A DNA stretch of 64,000 bases, taken from contig OU342806.1 of the NCBI GenBank assembly GCA_910591455.2, forward strand, positions 667,441-731,440, in the 5' to 3' direction. The notes under the pieces are model-generated. The model ran no database searches. It saw only the letters and a list, made by a program, of their open reading frames with translations, and was not told the DNA's origin. The position numbers and the translations under genes are program-made. The DNA is from Pholis gunnellus. Its lineage: Eukaryota > Chordata > Actinopteri > Perciformes > Pholidae. This document shows, piece after piece, positions 16,233-28,900 of this stretch. Every line of letters begins with the position of its first letter. The first letter of the stretch is position 1.

Positions 16233-17554
16233 GTGAGTCTGTTCTGTTCCTTAAGAGCTTTAAAAGATCACGTTTCTGACGTCAGAGGAGACCAGAACCA
16301 CCGTGGAACCCGTCCGGTCTGGTTCTGACTGTTCACATCCGGTCCCACGTGGAACGGGTTCCTCCTCGGTCCAGATGAAGGAGGAACCCGTTCCACGTAA
16401 CGGTCTGCCATTAAGACTCACGCAGACCTGATCCAGAAGTTTGTGTGAGATCCTGTTTGAGAGAACAGATTCAACTAGTTCATACATTCAACTAGTTTAT
16501 TTTACATTATATTAGTTTATAGATTATACTGGTTTAATTATTCTGTACAGTTTTATCTAACTTCTATGAACAGTTTATAGTTGTATAGTTAGTATAAATA
16601 GTAATCTCTCTTAAATCACTTCTTAAAACAAACTGTTTTTATGTGATGTCGTCACTTTTCTGTTTTATTTGTATTTGTTGATTTTATAAATGTATTTGAT
16701 GTATTTGATGTATTCGGGTATTGTTATCGACTGTCTCACTGATCTTTCTGTTTTTAAAGGTATATAAATAAAGTTGGTAGTATTATTATTGCATCACACA
16801 CATATTTAGTATTATTGTGTGTCGTTAGTTTGTATCAATATTTAGGAAGCAAATGAATTTCACACATTTACTAGAGAGCACATGTTGCTGTAGCCGGTTT
16901 AAAGTGATCATTTATGGATCATTATGATTATTAAAAGATAAACGAGTGATAAGCTAAGCATGCTGGGAGCTCCTCAGATCTGTGAAGTGTTCAACGAGCG
17001 GTCGATGGATCGACGGACTGATGTTGTGAAGTTTTAACATTAGTTGGAGCTTTCAATGAGCCGCTGGTTCTCTTCCTCTTCCTGAGATATGATTTATCTC
17101 CGTAATGTTTGTGTGTTGTTTTATTTGATTGTGACTAAAGTATTATTGGATGCCAGTGTTCTGTTGCTCCACTAGAACATAAGCCAGCACATGAAGAGGA
17201 AGGTTCTGTCTTCATAAAGGTCTTCATGGTCTTAAAGAGAACGACGTCATACTTCTCTAATAACTCACTAACACCGTGTCTCAGCCAGCCGGACATCCAT
17301 GTGGCCAAAACTAAACTATTCATATTCTGCATAAACGCAGAGCGAGTTTCACTTGATTCAACATGTTGAAAGTGAAGAAGACGTTTCAGGAGACGATCAC
17401 AGAAACACCGAGTCAGCAGATTAGAAACCAGCAAACTGTTCCTGCAGGTTGAGATCATCTGAGCTGAACCTCTGAAGAACCTGTTCTTGTGTCTCTGATC
17501 TCAAAGGATTCATTCAGATCTATTCTATCACGTGAACACGTGTTCAGGAGAACG
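16233..17554 (+). other. 5' intron/UTR of the nucleoside hydrolase, no gene seen
   Basis: AT-rich non-coding sequence. A pyrimidine-rich stretch ending 'tctcaaag' at 17506 is a plausible acceptor for the exon that carries the ATG at 17555. The only notable structure is the inverted repeat at 16347-16398. Confidence 0.45.
16347..16398. repeat. Perfect 20-bp inverted repeat with 12-base loop
   Basis: The left arm 16347-16366 (starting acgtggaacgg) is the exact reverse complement of the right arm 16379-16398. It lies in the presumed first intron of the nucleoside hydrolase. Confidence 0.9.
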
Positions 17555-19716
17555 ATGGCGAGGAGGCCGGTGATCATCGACACAGACTGCGGCATCGATG
17601 ACGCTCAGGCCGTCATGATGGCGCTGGCGGCGCCCGACATCCAGGTGTTGGCCGTCACCTGTGTGTTCGGGAACACGTCGGTGGAGAACGTGTGTCAGAA
17701 CGTTCTGAAGGTTCTGACCGTCTGTGAGCGGCAGCAGGTCAGTCTGATGTTCTTCTTCTCTGGAACATGAAGGAGAACTAGAACGTCTTCAGTGCAGAAG
17801 AACATGATGATGACTTCAATCATCAGAAAAGAAACAAGTTACATTTCTTTCATCATTTCATTTACGAAAATTTAAAATCAATAGAATCTATAAACCCAAC
17901 AAGTTTTACAATGATGAAAAATAATAGAGTCTCTATGTTACAGATATTAAACTATTCACATGTTTCAGCCTCTCCTCTCCTCTCCTCTCCTCTCCTCTCT
18001 CCTCTCCTCTCTCCTCTCTCCTCTCTCCTCTCCTCTCTCCTCTCCTCTCTCCTCTCCTCTCCTCTCCTCTCCTCTCTCCTCTCCTCTCTCCTCTCCTCTC
18101 CTCTCTCCTCTCCTCTCTCCTCTCCTCTCTCCTCTCCTCTCCTCTCCTCTCTCCTCTCCTCTCCTCTCCTCTCCTCTCCTCTCTCCTCTCCTCTCTCCTC
18201 TCCTCTCTCCTCTCCTCTCCTCTCTCCTCTCCTCTCCTCTCTCCTCTCCTCTCCTCTCTCCTCTCCTCTCCTCTCTCCTCTCCTCTCTCCTCTCCTCTCC
18301 TCTCTCCTCTCCTCTCTCCTCTCCTCTCCTCTCTCCTCTCCTCTCTCCTCTCCTCTCCTCTCTCCTCTCCTCTCTCCTCTCCTCTCTCCTCTCCTCTCCT
18401 CTCCTCTCCTCTCCTCTCTCCTCTCCTCTCCTCTCCTCTCTCCTCTCTCCTCTCCTCTCTCCTCTCCTCTCCTCTCTCCTCTCTCCTCTCCTCTCCTCTC
18501 TCCTCTCTCCTCTCCTCTCCTCTCCTCTCCTCTCTCCTCTCTCCTCTCCTCTCTCCTCTCTCCTCTCCTCTCCTCTCCTCTCTCCTCCTCTCTCTCCTCT
18601 CCTCTCTCCTCTCCTCTCTCCTCCTCTCTCCTCTCCTCTCTCCTCTCTCCTCTCCTCTCTCCTCTCCTCTCTCCTCTCTCCTCTCCTCTCTCCTCTCCTC
18701 TCCTCTCTCCTCTCCTCTCCTCTCTCCTCTCCTCTCTCCTCTCCTCTCCTCTCCTCTCTCCTCTCCTCTCTCCTCTCTCCTCTCTCCTCTCCTCTCCTCT
18801 CTCCTCTCCTCTCCTCTCTCCTCCTCTCTCTCCTCTCCTCTCTCCTCTACTCTCCTCTCCTCTCTCCTCCTCTCTCCTCTCCTCTCTCCTCTCCTCTCTC
18901 CTCTCTCCTCCTCTCCTCTCCTCTTCCTGTAGTTCAGAGTGTCTCCTCTCTTGAACATGAAGAACAAGATGTTTCTGATGAAATCAAGTTTAAGCTTGAA
19001 GCCGTTTCTGCAGCGTTCGTCACACATGACGTGTTGAAGATGTTTTACAGCGTCTGGTTGTGATAAACGGTGTCGTTTTGCCGGCAGGCCTGACTTGATG
19101 ACCAGATTAAGTATTTTATCATTTAGAAGCTTGAAAAGTAGAAAAGTTCTTATTTGACATTCTTGTGATTTAAAAGATGGTGACATTTCATAATGAGGAG
19201 AAATGAACATCGGGGTTTAAACTTTAGTATTCTGAAGATTATCTGATGCATGTCTGTCAACTGATAACTGTGAAGCTTTCCTCCTGCAGATCCCCGTGTT
19301 TCGGGGTTGTGGTGGTCCGCTAGTCGGAGCCAGGAAACCAGTTAGTGACCACTTTGGAACGGACGGACTCGGGGACGTGCTTGAAGACCAGGACCCGCAG
19401 TGAGAGAAGAAAATCCAGAAGGAGCATGCAGTGAATGCAATGATCAGGCTGGTGACTGAAAACCAGAAGCAGGTGAGAGAACCTCTGTGTGTGTGTGTCT
19501 TTGTTTTTCTATCCTGGTGGGGTCCATGACATATCACCCACGCCGTGGGGACCGAGTCCTGGTCCTTACATGCACGAGCATCGCAGTCAATAGAAAACAG
19601 CCTGCTGATGTGACTGGTGCAGGTTTCTTGACAACAACTCTGTCTGCGCCCCCAGTGGTCATCGGTGGTATTGTGATGTGGGAACTTACACTTGTGGGGT
19701 AATTTTGCTGACAAAG

Positions 19717-19805
<89 letters not shown>

Positions 19806-21513
19806 CTGCTCTCTGCTGTTGCATTATTGTTGCAAAACTATTTGCAAATGTGTGTGAAGAGTTGTGTAACTATCTCAATCCATGTGTGTGTATATTTGTA
19901 AATGTGTAGACAAACCTGTAAATCATTAGAATCTCTCAGCCGGCCGTCTTCACTCGTGACCTTTGACTCACTTGTGATCTGAATGTGTGAGGAGATTATG
20001 ACGGATCCGCTCTGTCCACACTGGGCCTCAGTATCTACACAGCTGACTCACCACCCGTCGGTGTTAGCGTCCAGTGTTTGAAGCGTGATATTGCTGGGCT
20101 GCATAGCCATATATACTTCATGAGTATATATACACAGTATATATATATATATATATATATATATGCTGTTTTTCCAGGACTTGAAGCAACATTTCATCCA
20201 ATATTATTCATGTCTGCATTTACAGATGTATGTTGGCACACAGGGATAGAGCTACAGCTACACAACCCGACACACACATTTGCTGATAGTTTGTGTTGTA
20301 CCACTAAAATGTGCCCTCACAGGTCTCCCTGGTGGCTCTTGGACCGCTCACTAATCTGGCTCTGGCTGTCAGACTGGATCCAGGTTTTCCCCAAAAGCTC
20401 AAAGATCTGTACATTATGGGTGGCAACATGGAAGGTGAGGGGCGATGACTATGACGACGATGTTGCTTCAATTCAGCAACAAATGTAAATTAATCTCCAG
20501 TTCTCCAGAAAGAATCCCTCACAGCAGCTTTCACTGCTCCGTTCATCTTCAGTTTGGCTAAAGCGTGAAGCTCTGCATCGTCCTGCACTACAATGATGAA
20601 CTGCTTCATCACATATTTACTGCTGGCTGATATTTATGGAAGAAGGAAAAGATTTCTGCCAGCTGTGATCACATTACATGCGTAGCACACTGCAGCTCTT
20701 TATATCAGTTTGAAAAGTTGAAACCGTCTTAATATCGGGGTGCAACCGGCGCCCGAGGTACTCGTGAACTCTCGCTTTTGAGCGATCCTTACGCACGCCG
20801 ACATTGACGACGAGGGATTTTAGGGCGCAAACAACGTGACGTGTGAACCCTTAATGCTGCCGCACTATTACAGGGTTTGAGTTTGAAACGTGCAGGCTTG
20901 TATAACTTGTTTTTTTATGTCTTTTGTAGGAAAAGGAAATGTGACACTATGTGCAGAGTTTAACTTTGCGATGGATGCAGAGTCCGCCTACATTGTTCTT
21001 GAAGAATTCCTCTGCCCGACACACGTGGCATCGTGGGAGTACGCGTGCAGGAACGCGCTGACGTGGGTAAGACGTGTACTCGGGGGAAGAACTACGTAAA
21101 CCTGCACGACTGTTGCACTTCAACCTGACTCATTGGTTTCACTTGTACAGGAGTTCTTCGAGGAGTTGATGAATCAGGACGCGCCCGCTGCAGCCTTCAT
21201 GAAGACGATCACGTCCAAATGCCGGGCTTACTCCAAAGAGGCTCTGTTTAACAAGAGAGACGTGTACTTCGGACCGTGCTTCGTCTCTTACGACGCTTAC
21301 GCGATGGCCGCCTGCATCGACGGCAGCGTGGTGACGGAGAGGATCGAGTGTCCCGTCCGGGTGGAGCTGCAGGGCTCCATCTCTCGCGGCATGATGGCTC
21401 TGGATCGCACCAACGAGCTGAAGAAGAGCCACAGCGTGTTCGTTCTGACCAAGTGTGACGTGGCCAAGTTCAGGCAGCTGCTCATGGAGTCTGTTAGACA
21501 ACCGAGGACGTGA
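17555..21513 (+). CDS. Inosine-uridine-type nucleoside hydrolase, with in-frame TGA
   Basis: Hydrolyses the N-glycosidic bond of ribonucleosides in known relatives; mammals lack this enzyme. Exons are 17555-17737, 19290-19472, 20323-20434, 20930-21066 and 21151-21513, with GT/AG borders and continuous phase (978 nt, 325 codons plus stop). The calcium and ribose-binding signature DTDCGIDD is at residues 9-16, GTDGLGDV in exon 2, GPLTN at 129-133, MGG at 154-156, AEFNFAMDAESA from 168, and SYDAYAM at 251-257. Asp253 corresponds to the calcium ligand; the residue before it, usually the catalytic His in protozoan enzymes, is Tyr252. Codon 99 (19401-19403) is TGA, in a spot where Trp would fit, and the frame stays conserved after it. 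Either a null allele, a young pseudogene or a base error is possible. Introns contain a long CTCTCC tract and a (TG)n run. Confidence 0.85.
17967..18925 (+). repeat. (CTCTCCTCT)n pyrimidine tract, ~960 bp
   Basis: Almost uninterrupted C/T strand made of ctctcc and ctcctct blocks in the first coding intron of the nucleoside hydrolase. Homopurine-homopyrimidine sequence of this length can form triplex structures. The reading frames across it on either strand are artefacts. Confidence 0.97.
19714..19804. repeat. (TG)n microsatellite, ~45 copies
   Basis: Uninterrupted TG dinucleotides in the second coding intron of the nucleoside hydrolase. Confidence 0.97.
20137..20165. repeat. (AT)n microsatellite
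   Basis: About fourteen uninterrupted AT dinucleotides in the same intron as the TG run. Confidence 0.95.
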
Positions 21514-21545
21514 TCACTGATGAGACCGTACGGCTCAGTGAGTCA

Positions 21546-21727
21546 AATAAAAATATGACTTTTTACGACCCGCTGAGCACTGCAAGGTGTTAGGAAACAT
21601 CTTCCAATATGATGAAGAGTTCTTAATATTTACATTTATAGTTTAGAGTATCTTATAGGACATCACATCTTTCCTTCACAAGTTCATTTCTTAATGTATT
21701 CTTTCATTTGATTTTATTATAAATAAA
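21546..21727 (+). terminator. Poly(A) signals of the nucleoside hydrolase
   Basis: Two AATAAA hexamers follow the stop codon, at 21546-21551 and 21722-21727. The second is followed by T/G-rich sequence and seems the likelier main site. Confidence 0.5.
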
Positions 21728-21837
21728 CCTCATTTATCGCCAAGTCGTCGTCCGTCATATTCTTTCAAAGCGGGAACTAAAGATCAATGAACTCTAGTGA
21801 GACTGATTCATTGATGATCAACTTGTTGAATTCATTA

Positions 21838-22904
21838 GGGCCCGAGCACCGACAACGTCGGGTCCGCGAGGTCCCTATTGTATCTGTAGGAATTATTATT
21901 ATACCCTATGATGAAAAACCGTTTAAGGGTATCTGACATGTCCCCAACCTCCCCATATTTGGCGAGCATATCGGGACTGCGGGAAATTTTGATATTTTAT
22001 GGGTCCAATGCTCGAGCATACAAAATTACTCGCTAGCGCCACCTAGATAATGGAAAGGCAAGCCCCAACAGCCCGTATGTCCAAATTACTTAAGATTTTA
22101 CAGACATGAGCAACTGAATGAGTTCTACAAAAAATCCTCTTGGGACCCTAAGCTCCGCCTACCAACATTTTCCACCATTTTGAATTTTGTAAAAAAAAAA
22201 AAAAATCACTTCTCCTAGACCCTGGGTCTGATTGGTACCAAATTTGCTGTGAATCATTATTGGATATATATCATCAACAGTTATGAAAAGTTTCTTGATA
22301 TCTTATTGCATTAAGAATATATGGACCAATGAATTTCATGAGGAGTTGGCCTTCTACAGCAATATATATAACTTCAAAACCATGTGGCTTATCATCACGA
22401 AATCTGTAGCATATGTTCACATTGTGTCCTGTAACATACCCTCAAATTTTTATTCCATACAACCACTAGGGGCCAATGCAGTAATACTCTCATTTCTTGG
22501 CATTTTTCGGCATTTTTCATAGTTTTCAGGCATTGTACTTTAACGAACTCCTCCCACAGAATTTATACAATCAACTTCCAATTTGGTCTAGATGATCTAA
22601 AGACATTAATGATGAAAAGTTACTGAAATGGTGTACTGACATTGAACGACCTTCGTTTTATGTGGCGCCCATGTCAGTCACATTTCGTGCCGTTCGCCAT
22701 GAAAGACGAAGTTGTTGTAACTACAAGGTACTTTATTCAATCTGCCCCAAACTTGTTTTGCATGATGCTGGTCCAGGCCTGAACACATCTCCATGCCAAC
22801 ATTTTCACAAAGTCATAGCGCCACCTACTGGCACAAGGAAGGTGCCATAGGTGATGGAAATAAATATTTCATATGGCTTTTTGGCTGGACCCTTTCAAAC
22901 AAAC
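21838..22904 (+). repeat. 'gggcccgag' dispersed element, left part
   Basis: Starts 'gggcccgagcaccgacaacg' and continues with motifs shared with the copy at 14935. It includes 'gcgccacctactggcac' near 22820. It runs straight into the first unit of the 16-kb array. The matching right end appears only after the array, at 38842-39160, so the array seems to lie inside the element. Confidence 0.7.
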
Positions 22905-24069
22905 TGTGTTCAGTGAATTATGTGCAAATGCAGTAAAGAAAAGAATTTAATGATGAAACCCAATTGTGTTTTTCAGTTTGTTCTACTGGGGTTAAAGTCG
23001 AAAAACAGTCAAAAAAGTCATTCAATCAGGAGAGACTTCATTAGAATTTCACAATAATTTATTACACATTGTACAAATGTGAATAGTGCAACGTCTTTGG
23101 CGATTGGACTCCATCCTGAAGGAAGACAATCGATGTTGATGAAGGGAGTTGCTGCGGAGTTATAAACAGCATAGTATAGGATGTCGAAAAAAGTCATGAA
23201 AAAGTCAGTGTACCATGTCGAAAAGTCATAACTTTACTTAAGTTACTTTATTTTTAAAGTTGCTTTTTTAGTTACTTTACTTTTAAAGTTACTGTTTTAG
23301 TTACTTTACTTTTAAAGTTACTATTTTAGTTACTTTACTTTTTTAGTTACTTTCAAAGTTACTTTACTTTTAAAGTTACTTTTTTAGTTACTTTACTTTT
23401 TTAGTTACTTCTTTAGTTACTTTACTTTTAAAGTTACTTTTTTAGTTACTTTACTTTTAAAGTTACTTTTTTAGTTACTTTACTTTTTTAGTTACTTTTA
23501 AAGTTACTTTACTTTTAAAGTTACTTTTTTAGTTACTTTACTTTTAAAGTTACTTTTTTAGTTACTTTACTTTTTTAGTTACTTTTAAAGTTACTTTACT
23601 TTTAAAGTTACTTTTTTAGTTACTTTACTTTTAGAGTTACTTCTTTAGTTACTTTACTTTTAAAGTTACTTTTTTAGTTACTTTACTTTTAAAGTTACTT
23701 TACTTTTAAAGTTACTTTTTTAGTTACTTTACTTTTAAAGTTACTTTTTTAGTTACTTTACTTTTAAAGTTACTTTTTTAGTTACTTTACTTTTAAAGTT
23801 ACTTATTTAGTTACTTTATTTTTATTTGAAAAACTTTTATTCCGTATCCCTGTAGTGTTGATTCAGAGTAAGCACTGCATTAATTACAACACCTTGCACA
23901 TTTGGAAAACCAAAACTACACATATCTTTAATTTCAACCAACATATAAACAGTACAGTACACTACCTTACAGGTTTGGCGAATAGAAGTCTGTGTTCAGT
24001 GCATAATGTGCATGGCATGGGAGATGCCCTCGTCAACAGGCTCGTTATTTCCGTTAGCGATGACCTCAC

Positions 24070-24194
24070 CCTATCAACCTTGATGACTTGGAACTTCTGC
24101 GTGATATCAGCTGGGTTGGAAGGCAACCTGGACCGGCCAGAGACGAAACGGAGGAAAAGCACTCGCTCCTCATTGGTGAACTCCTCCAGGCTAC
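24070..24194 (-). pseudogene. Captured HECT E3-ligase exon, array copy 1
   Basis: On the minus strand, 125 bases between an acceptor (cattag, ending at 24195) and a donor (AGG|GTGAGG, from 24069 down) read as 41 codons after two phase bases. The protein runs from SLEEFTNEER through FLRFVSGRSRLP to QVIKVDR. FxRFVxGxSRLP is the conserved start of the HECT C-lobe; the catalytic Cys (normally in an LPTSQTCF-like motif) would lie in the next exon, which is absent. From memory the closest kind is a HECTD3-like ligase; this paralogue call is uncertain. Copy 1 has Val at residue 36 where the others have Ile. Flanking bases look like intron, so this is probably an exon with intron margins that was carried into the repeat. 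Confidence 0.7.
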
Positions 24195-25953
24195 CTAATG
24201 TTCATCAGGCCTTATCCCGCCTTTCTGTCCTGCTGTAAAACTGTCACCTTACTCTCCTGATATCAAAGCCTTTTTGTACTACTGCACCTGACCTGCATAT
24301 AGTTTGATTTATTTTAGGTACTGAAGTTGTAAAAGTTCCTTTTAAAAGAAAATGCCTTTTGTAAATAGTAATTACTGCAATTTAAATATTTTCCTTTATT
24401 GTTTTTATATTATGCATATAAGAACATGAAAGTGTATTTTATTACAGACGTATTGTTTTTACCTTGTTTTCATCGGTCAGTTTATGTATTGGATGCTTCT
24501 GGACTTCCGTGTGTTCAGTGAATTATGTGCAAATGCAGTAAAGAAAAGAATTTAATGATGAAACCCAATTGTGTTTTTTCAGTTTGTTCTACTGGGGTTA
24601 AAGTCGAAAAACAGTCAAAAAAGTCATTCAATCAGGAGAGACTTCATTAGAATTTCACAATAATTTATTACACATTGTACAAATGTGAATAGTGCAACGT
24701 CTTTGGCGATTGGACTCCATCCTGAAGGAAGACAATCGATGTTGATGAAGGGAGTTGCTGCGGAGTTATAAACAGCATAGTATAGGATGTCGAAAAAAGT
24801 CATGAAAAAGTCAGTGTACCATGTCGAAAAGTCATAACTTTACTTAAGTTACTTTATTTTTAAAGTTGCTTTTTTAGTTACTTTACTTTTAAAGTTACTT
24901 TTTTAGTTACTTTACTTTTTTAGTTACTTCTTTAGTTACTTTACTTTTAAAGTTACTTTTTTAGTTACTTTACTTTTTTAGTTACTTTTAAAGTTACTTT
25001 ACTTTTAAAGTTACTTTTTTAGTTACTTTACTTTTAAAGTTACTTTTTTAGTTACTTTACTTTTAAAGTTACTTTTTTAGTTACTTTACCTTTAAAGTTA
25101 CTTTTTTAGTTACTTTACTTTTAAAGTTACTTTTTTAGTTACTTTACTTTTTTAGTTACTTCTTTAGTTACTTTACTTTTTTAGTTACTTTTAAAGTTAC
25201 TTTACTTTTAAAGTTACTTTTTTAGTTACTTTACTTTTAAAGTTACTTTTTTAGTTACTTTACTTTTTTAGTTACTTTACTTTTAAAGTTACTTTTTTAG
25301 TTACTTTACCTTTAAAGTTACTTTTTTAGTTACTTTACTTTTAAAGTTACTTTTTTAGTTACTTTACTTTTAAAGTTACTTTTTTAGTTACTTTACTTTT
25401 TTAGTTACTTTTAAAGTTACTTTACTTTTAAAGTTACTTTTTTAGTTACTTTACTTTTAAAGTTACTTTTTTAGTTACTTTACTTTTTTAGCTACTTTTA
25501 AAGTTACTTTACTTTTAAAGTTACTTTTTTAGTTACTTTACTTTTAGAGTTACTTCTTTAGTTACTTTACTTTTAAAGTTACTTTTTTAGTTACTTTACT
25601 TTTAAAGTTACTTTACTTTTAAAGTTACTTTTTTAGTTACTTTACTTTTAAAGTTACTTTTTTAGTTACTTTACTTTTAAAGTTACTTTTTTAGTTACTT
25701 TATTTTTATTTGAAAAACTTTTATTCCGTATCCCTGTAGTGTTGATTCAGAGTAAGCACTGCATTAATTACAACACCTTGCACATTTGGAAAACCAAAAC
25801 TACACATATCTTTAATTTCAACCAACATATAAACAGTACAGTACACTACCTTACAGGTTTGGCGAATAGAAGTCTGTGTTCAGTGCATAATGTGCATGGC
25901 ATGGGAGATTTCCTCGTCAACAGGCTCGTTATTTCCGTTAGCGATGACCTCAC

Positions 25954-28900
25954 CCTATCAACCTTGATGATTTGGAACTTCTGCGTGATATCAGCTGGGT
26001 TGGAAGGCAACCTGGACCGGCCAGAGACGAAACGGAGGAAAAGCACTCGCTCCTCATTGGTGAACTCCTCCAGGCTACCTAATGTTCATCAGGCCTTATC
26101 CCGCCTTTCTGTCCTGCTGTAAAACTGTCACCTTACTCTCCTGATATCAAAGCCTTTTTGTACTACTGCACCTGACCTGCATATAGTTTGATTTATTTTA
26201 GGTACTGAAGTTGTAAAAGTTCCTTTTAAAAGAAAATGCCTTTTGTAAATAGTAATTACTGCAATTTAAATATTTTCCTTTATTGTTTTTATATTATGCA
26301 TATAAGAACATAAAAGTGTATTTTATTACAGACGTATTGTTTTTACCTTGTTTTCATCGGTCAGTTTATGTATTGGATGCTTCTGGACTTCCGTGTGTTC
26401 AGTGAATTATGTGCAAATGCAGTAAAGAAAAGAATTTAATGATGAAACCCAATTGTGTTTTTTCAGTTTGTTCTACTGGGGTTAAAGTCGAAAAACAGTC
26501 AAAAAAGTCATTCAATCAGGAGAGACTTCATTAGAATTTCACAATAATTTATTACACATTGTACAAATGTGAATAGTGCAACGTCTTTGGCGATTGGACT
26601 CCATCCTGAAGGAAGACAATCGATGTTGATGAAGGGAGTTGCTGCGGAGTTATAAACAGCATAGTATAGGATGTCGAAAAAAGTCATGAAAAAGTCAGTG
26701 TACCATGTCGAAAAGTCATAACTTTACTTAAGTTACTTTATTTTTAAAGTTGCTTTTTTAGTTACTTTACTTTTAAAGTTACTTTTTTAGTTACTTTACT
26801 TTTTTAGTTACTTCTTTAGTTACTTTACTTTTAAAGTTACTTTTTTAGTTACTTTACTTTTAAAGTTACTTTTTTAGTTACTTTACTTTTTTAGTTACTT
26901 TTAAAGTTACTTTACTTTTAAAGTTACTTTTTTAGTTACTTTACTTTTAAAGTTACTTTTTTAGTTACTTTACTTTTAAAGTTACTTTTTTAGTTACTTT
27001 ACTTTTAAAGTTACTTTTTTAGTTACTTTACTTTTTTAGTTACTTCTTTAGTTACTTTACTTTTAAAGTTACTTTTTTAGTTACTTTACTTTTTTAGTTA
27101 CTTTTAAAGTTACTTTACTTTTAAAGTTACTTTTTTAGTTACTTTACTTTTAAAGTTACTTTTTTAGTTACTTTACTTTTAAAGTTACTTTTTTAGTTAC
27201 TTTACCTTTAAAGTTACTTTTTTAGTTACTTTACTTTTAAAGTTACTTTTTTAGTTACTTTACTTTTAAAGTTACTTTTTTAGTTACTTTACTTTTTTAG
27301 TTACTTTTAAAGTTACTTTACTTTTAAAGTTACTTTTTTAGTTACTTTACTTTTAAAGTTACTTTTTTAGTTACTTTACTTTTAAAGTTACTTTTTTAGT
27401 TACTTTATTTTTATTTGAAAAACTCTTATTACGTATCCCTGTAGTGTTGATTCAGAGTAAGCACTGCAATAATTACAACACCTTGCACATTTGGAAAACC
27501 AAAACTACACATATCTTTAATTTCAACCAACATATAAACAGTACAGTACACTACCTTACAGGTTTGGCGAATAGAAGTCTGTGTTCAGTGCATAATGTGC
27601 ATGGCATGGGAGATGCCCTCGTCAACAGGCTCGTTATTTCCGTTAGCGATGACCTCACCCTATCAACCTTGATGATTTGGAACTTCTGCGTGATATCAGC
27701 TGGGTTGGAAGGCAACCTGGACCGGCCAGAGACGAAACGGAGGAAAAGCACTCGCTCCTCATTGGTGAACTCCTCCAGGCTACCTAATGTTCATCAGGCC
27801 TTATCCCGCCTTTCTGTCCTGCTGTAAAACTGTCACCTTACTCTCCTGATATCAAAGCCTTTTTGTACTACTGCACCTGACCTGCATATAGTTTGATTTA
27901 TTTTAGGTACTGAAGTTGTAAAAGTTCCTTTTAAAAGAAAATGCCTTTTGTAAATAGTAATTACTGCAATTTAAATATTTTCCTTTATTGTTTTTATATT
28001 ATGCATATAAGAACATAAAAGTGTATTTTATTACAGACGTATTGTTTTTACCTTGTTTTCATCGGTCAGTTTATGTATTGGATGCTTCTGGACTTCCGTG
28101 TGTTCAGTGAATTATGTGCAAATGCAGTAAAGAAAAGAATTTAATGATGAAACCCAATTGTGTTTTTTCAGTTTGTTCTACAGGGGTTAAAGTCGAAAAA
28201 CAGTCAAAAAAGTCATTCAATCAGGAGAGACTTCATTAGAATTTCACAATAATTTATTACACATTGTACAAATGTGAATAGTGCAACGTCTTTGGCGATT
28301 GGACTCCATCCTGAAGGAAGACAATCGATGTTGATGAAGGGAGTTGCTGCGGAGTTATAAACAGCATAGTATAGGATGTCGAAAAAAGTCATGAAAAAGT
28401 CAGTGTACCATGTCGAAAAGTCATAACTTTACTTAAGTTACTTTATTTTTAAAGTTGCTTTTTTAGTTACTTTACTTTTAAAGTTACTTTTTTAGTTACT
28501 TTACTTTTTTAGTTACTTCTTTAGTTACTTTACTTTTAAAGTTACTTTTTTAGTTACTTTACTTTTAAAGTTACTTTTTTAGTTACTTTACTTTTCTAGT
28601 TACTTTTAAAGTTACTTTACTTTTAAAGTTACTTTTTTAGTTACTTTACTTTTAAAGTTACTTTTTTAGTTACTTTACTTTTAAAGTTACTTTTTTAGTT
28701 ACTTTACTTTTAAAGTTACTTTTTTAGTTACTTTACTTTTTTAGTTACTTCTTTAGTTACTTTACTTTTAAAGTTACTTTTTTAGTTACTTTACTTTTTT
28801 AGTTACTTTTAAAGTTACTTTACTTTTAAAGTTACTTTTTTAGTTACTTTACTTTTAAAGTTACTTTTTTAGTTACTTTACTTTTAAAGTTACTTTTTTA

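Noticed and set aside
17911..19210. Long frames rich in Leu/Ser or Arg/Glu (up to 425 codons)
   Set aside because: They arise entirely from the CTCTCC tract in a nucleoside hydrolase intron.
19401..19403. TGA read as selenocysteine
   Set aside because: Nucleoside hydrolases are not selenoproteins and the position fits Trp; I saw no evident SECIS-like structure after the stop codon, although I could not fold the RNA.
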